Assembly: GCA_015501075.1 (NCBI GenBank)
Contig: JADNYJ010000163.1
Location: 21,351 to 85,350 of the forward strand
Reading direction: 5' to 3'
From: Gymnopilus junonius
Lineage: Eukaryota > Basidiomycota > Agaricomycetes > Agaricales > Galerinaceae
DNA: 64,000 nt
Positions 62,407 through 64,000 of the stretch are shown one piece after another. The position numbers and the translations under genes were made by a program. The notes beneath the pieces are model-generated. The model saw nothing but the letters and a program-made list of their open reading frames with translations. It searched no databases and was not told the origin of the DNA. Position 1 is the stretch's first letter, and each line of letters begins with the position of its first letter.

Positions 62407-64000
62407 CGTCTATTCAATTTTTGAGTACTTCTAAAGTATGTTAAATTCTTGTGATCGAATAGATGATCATTGTGAATGTCGATCCTTGAATGTAGTGTCT
62501 CCATTCTTTGAGGGATCGGATCATTGCCAATAGTTCTCTGTCATAAATCTCGTAGTTTCTCTCAGTGGGAGAGAACGTCTTCGAGATGAATGCCACTGGG
62601 TGTCGGTCTCCATTGCTGTCCAACTGTGTTAAGACTGCTCCAGATGCGTACTTTGATGCATCGCATTCAATCTGGAATTGTTTTGCAGTGTCTGGCATGG
62701 TCAAGACGGGTTCTTCCATGAATTTTCATTTCAGTAGTTCGAATGATTTCTTGGCATCTTCATTCCATTCGAAGCTATGGTCCTTTTTTAATAGCTCATT
62801 AAGCGTGCGAGCTATTTCCGAATATTTCCTGATAAATTGCCTGTAAAAGTTTCCGAATCCTAAGAAGGATCGGACCTGTTTTATGTTCTTCAGTTCCAGC
62901 CAGTCAGCTATACCACTGAGTTTCGAAGGGTCCATCGAGATTGTTCCTTCTTGGATAATCATTCCAAGATAATCGATTTTCATTTGGGCGAATGCGCATT
63001 TTTCCGGTTTCAAATACAAGTCATTGTCCTGGAGTATTTGAAGTACTTCTTTCATTATCTGTTCCAGTTTCTTCTTATCTTTGTGAAGATAAGAATGTCA
63101 TCCATGTAGATGATAACGAATCCTTGATGGACGACGTCCTTAAACATCGAGTCCATCATTGACTGGAAGGTCGCCGGGGAATTACACATGCCGAAGAACA
63201 TGACTTGGTTCGAATAGTCCTTTGTTCGTTTTGAATGCCGCTTTCCATTGGTCACCATCCTTGATCCGAATGTTGTTGTAACCCCATCGGACATCAAGTT
63301 TAGTGAAATACTTGGCTCCTTTGAGTTTATCCATGAGTTCAGGGATCAGAGGGAGGGGATAGGTTTCTTGACTGTCCATTCATTTAGGTACCAGTAGTCT
63401 TGACAGGGTCGAAGCTTTCCATCCTTCTTTGATACAAAAAAGAAGGGGGAAGCCATAGGCGATTTAGACGGTCGAATATATCCTTTCTTCAGGTTTTCTT
63501 CCAGGAATTTGTCCAATTCGGTATCCTCAGAGGGCATCAGAGGATACGTCTTGAAGACTTTAGGTTGAAAACCTTCCTTGAGTTCGATCTTATGGTCCCA
63601 AGATCGAGATTCGGGGAATCGTTGGCGGTGTCCTTATCGAAGATGTCCAGGTAGTCGTGGTATTCTGGTGGGATCATTTCTTTGAGCGGCTTTTCTTCCT
63701 TCTTCATGTCATGTTTCTGAGCGAAGATTTGCAGGAAGTTAGTTTCGCATTGATCCAAATTTCGTTGTCGTCCTCAGGGATATTCCAAATCTCCTTCATT
63801 TCCGGAAGGGGTTCGTTACCTAAAAAGGAAATGATTAAGTCCGAAGAGTCGTCCAGTTGATTGACCTGTTGGATTTCCTCATCGGGTACTTCTTCTACTT
63901 GGGAAGTAGTAGTAATCTCCCTATTGAGTTTGACGTGTCCATTTTTCCAGTTGATGTCCGGGTTGTTTTCTTCGAACCAGGGAAAACCAAGAATGATCTT
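62407..64000 (-). pseudogene. Gypsy element 1 pol, 5' half: protease end, reverse transcriptase, RNase H start
   Basis: Enters from the right edge with the protease C-terminus (I-L-G-F-P-W-F). Reverse transcriptase: [12 protein letters not shown] (about 63310), [20 protein letters not shown], the catalytic Y-M-D-D (63100), then the connection F-L-G-F-G-N-F-Y-R-Q-F-I. RNase [15 protein letters not shown] and D-R-E-L-L-A-M-I (62650-62530). Coding stops at the KDZ insertion, after D-H-K-N-L ... R-R-Q-A. Stops and frame changes occur at about 63700, 63540, 63350, 63060 and 62720. Confidence 0.88.

Larger units (their letters stand above)
48635..64000 (-). mobile_element. Ty3/gypsy chromovirus (element 1), split by a KDZ transposon, running off the right edge
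   Basis: On the minus strand, right to left: protease end (about 63950), reverse transcriptase, RNase H (to 62407), then the 10-kb insertion, then RNase H end (from 52342), integrase, chromodomain (to about 50700), C-terminus (50376), an extra ORF (50321-49368), purine tract and 3' LTR. Reading across the insertion restores continuous RNase H coding (R-Q-A | R-W-S). Gag, 5' LTR and primer site are outside the window. Coding parts carry frame breaks and stops. Confidence 0.88.

Noticed and set aside
44739..64000. The transposon block as a Starship-type giant element or a CRISPR-like array
   Set aside because: No DUF3435 captain recombinase is seen; the KDZ transposase and gypsy domains account for it. 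TTTAAA motifs are irregularly spaced and have no spacer architecture.

Overview
The window is nuclear DNA from a filamentous basidiomycete, almost certainly an Agaricomycete. Genes are split by many short introns of about 50-80 bp with canonical GT/AG ends and CTAAC-like branch sites. The families present (expanded F-box proteins, WSC and fasciclin secreted proteins, seven-helix membrane proteins, a DUF6593-type protein, KDZ transposase, Ty3/gypsy chromoviruses) are the usual repertoire of mushroom-forming fungi. No bacterial or viral replicon is seen. Identifications rest on reading motifs by eye; no database search was run.

1-32 kb is a gene-bearing segment. It holds two tandem paralogues of a Ser/Pro-rich protein with a Cys/His C-terminus (1-889, 2851-4433), an aminoglycoside-phosphotransferase-fold protein (minus), a secreted two-WSC-domain protein, two tandem two-FAS1-domain proteins (minus), the CCAAT-factor subunit NF-YC/HAP5, a small unknown protein, an intron-containing tRNA-Asp, a His-rich repeat ORF, two divergent F-box proteins, a DUF6593-like protein, RuvB-like 1 (minus) with a decayed duplicate of its 3' end, a decayed dispersed 'KSGSDWT' element and an intact seven-helix membrane protein.

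32.6-44 kb holds a very large decayed gene (AT-hooks, zinc ribbon, DDE-like core, DEDDy 3'-5' exonuclease, Cys-rich tail), a 212-bp MITE, methylthioadenosine phosphorylase, and a 12-exon SNG1/DUF3533-type membrane transporter.

44.2-64 kb is a nested transposon block. A second KSGSDWT copy is cut by the 3' LTR of a truncated gypsy element (44.7-47.8 kb). A second, longer gypsy chromovirus starts with its 3' LTR at 48635 and runs off the right edge. Its RNase H domain is split by a 10,050-bp KDZ DNA transposon (52350-62399), which is bounded by a 7-bp target-site duplication, terminal inverted repeats and matching arrays of TTTAAA motifs. It carries a KDZ transposase and two divergent genes of unknown function.

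The reading frames show a pattern. Seven genes (NF-YC, MTAP, RUVBL1, the SNG1-like transporter, the seven-helix protein, the 205-aa unknown, the DUF6593-like protein), about 7 kb of coding sequence, can be spliced without a break. The expanded-family or secreted genes (phosphotransferase, WSC, both FAS1, both F-box, the left-edge pair) carry repeated single-base frame breaks, mostly apparent deletions. This is either real decay or uncorrected indel errors.
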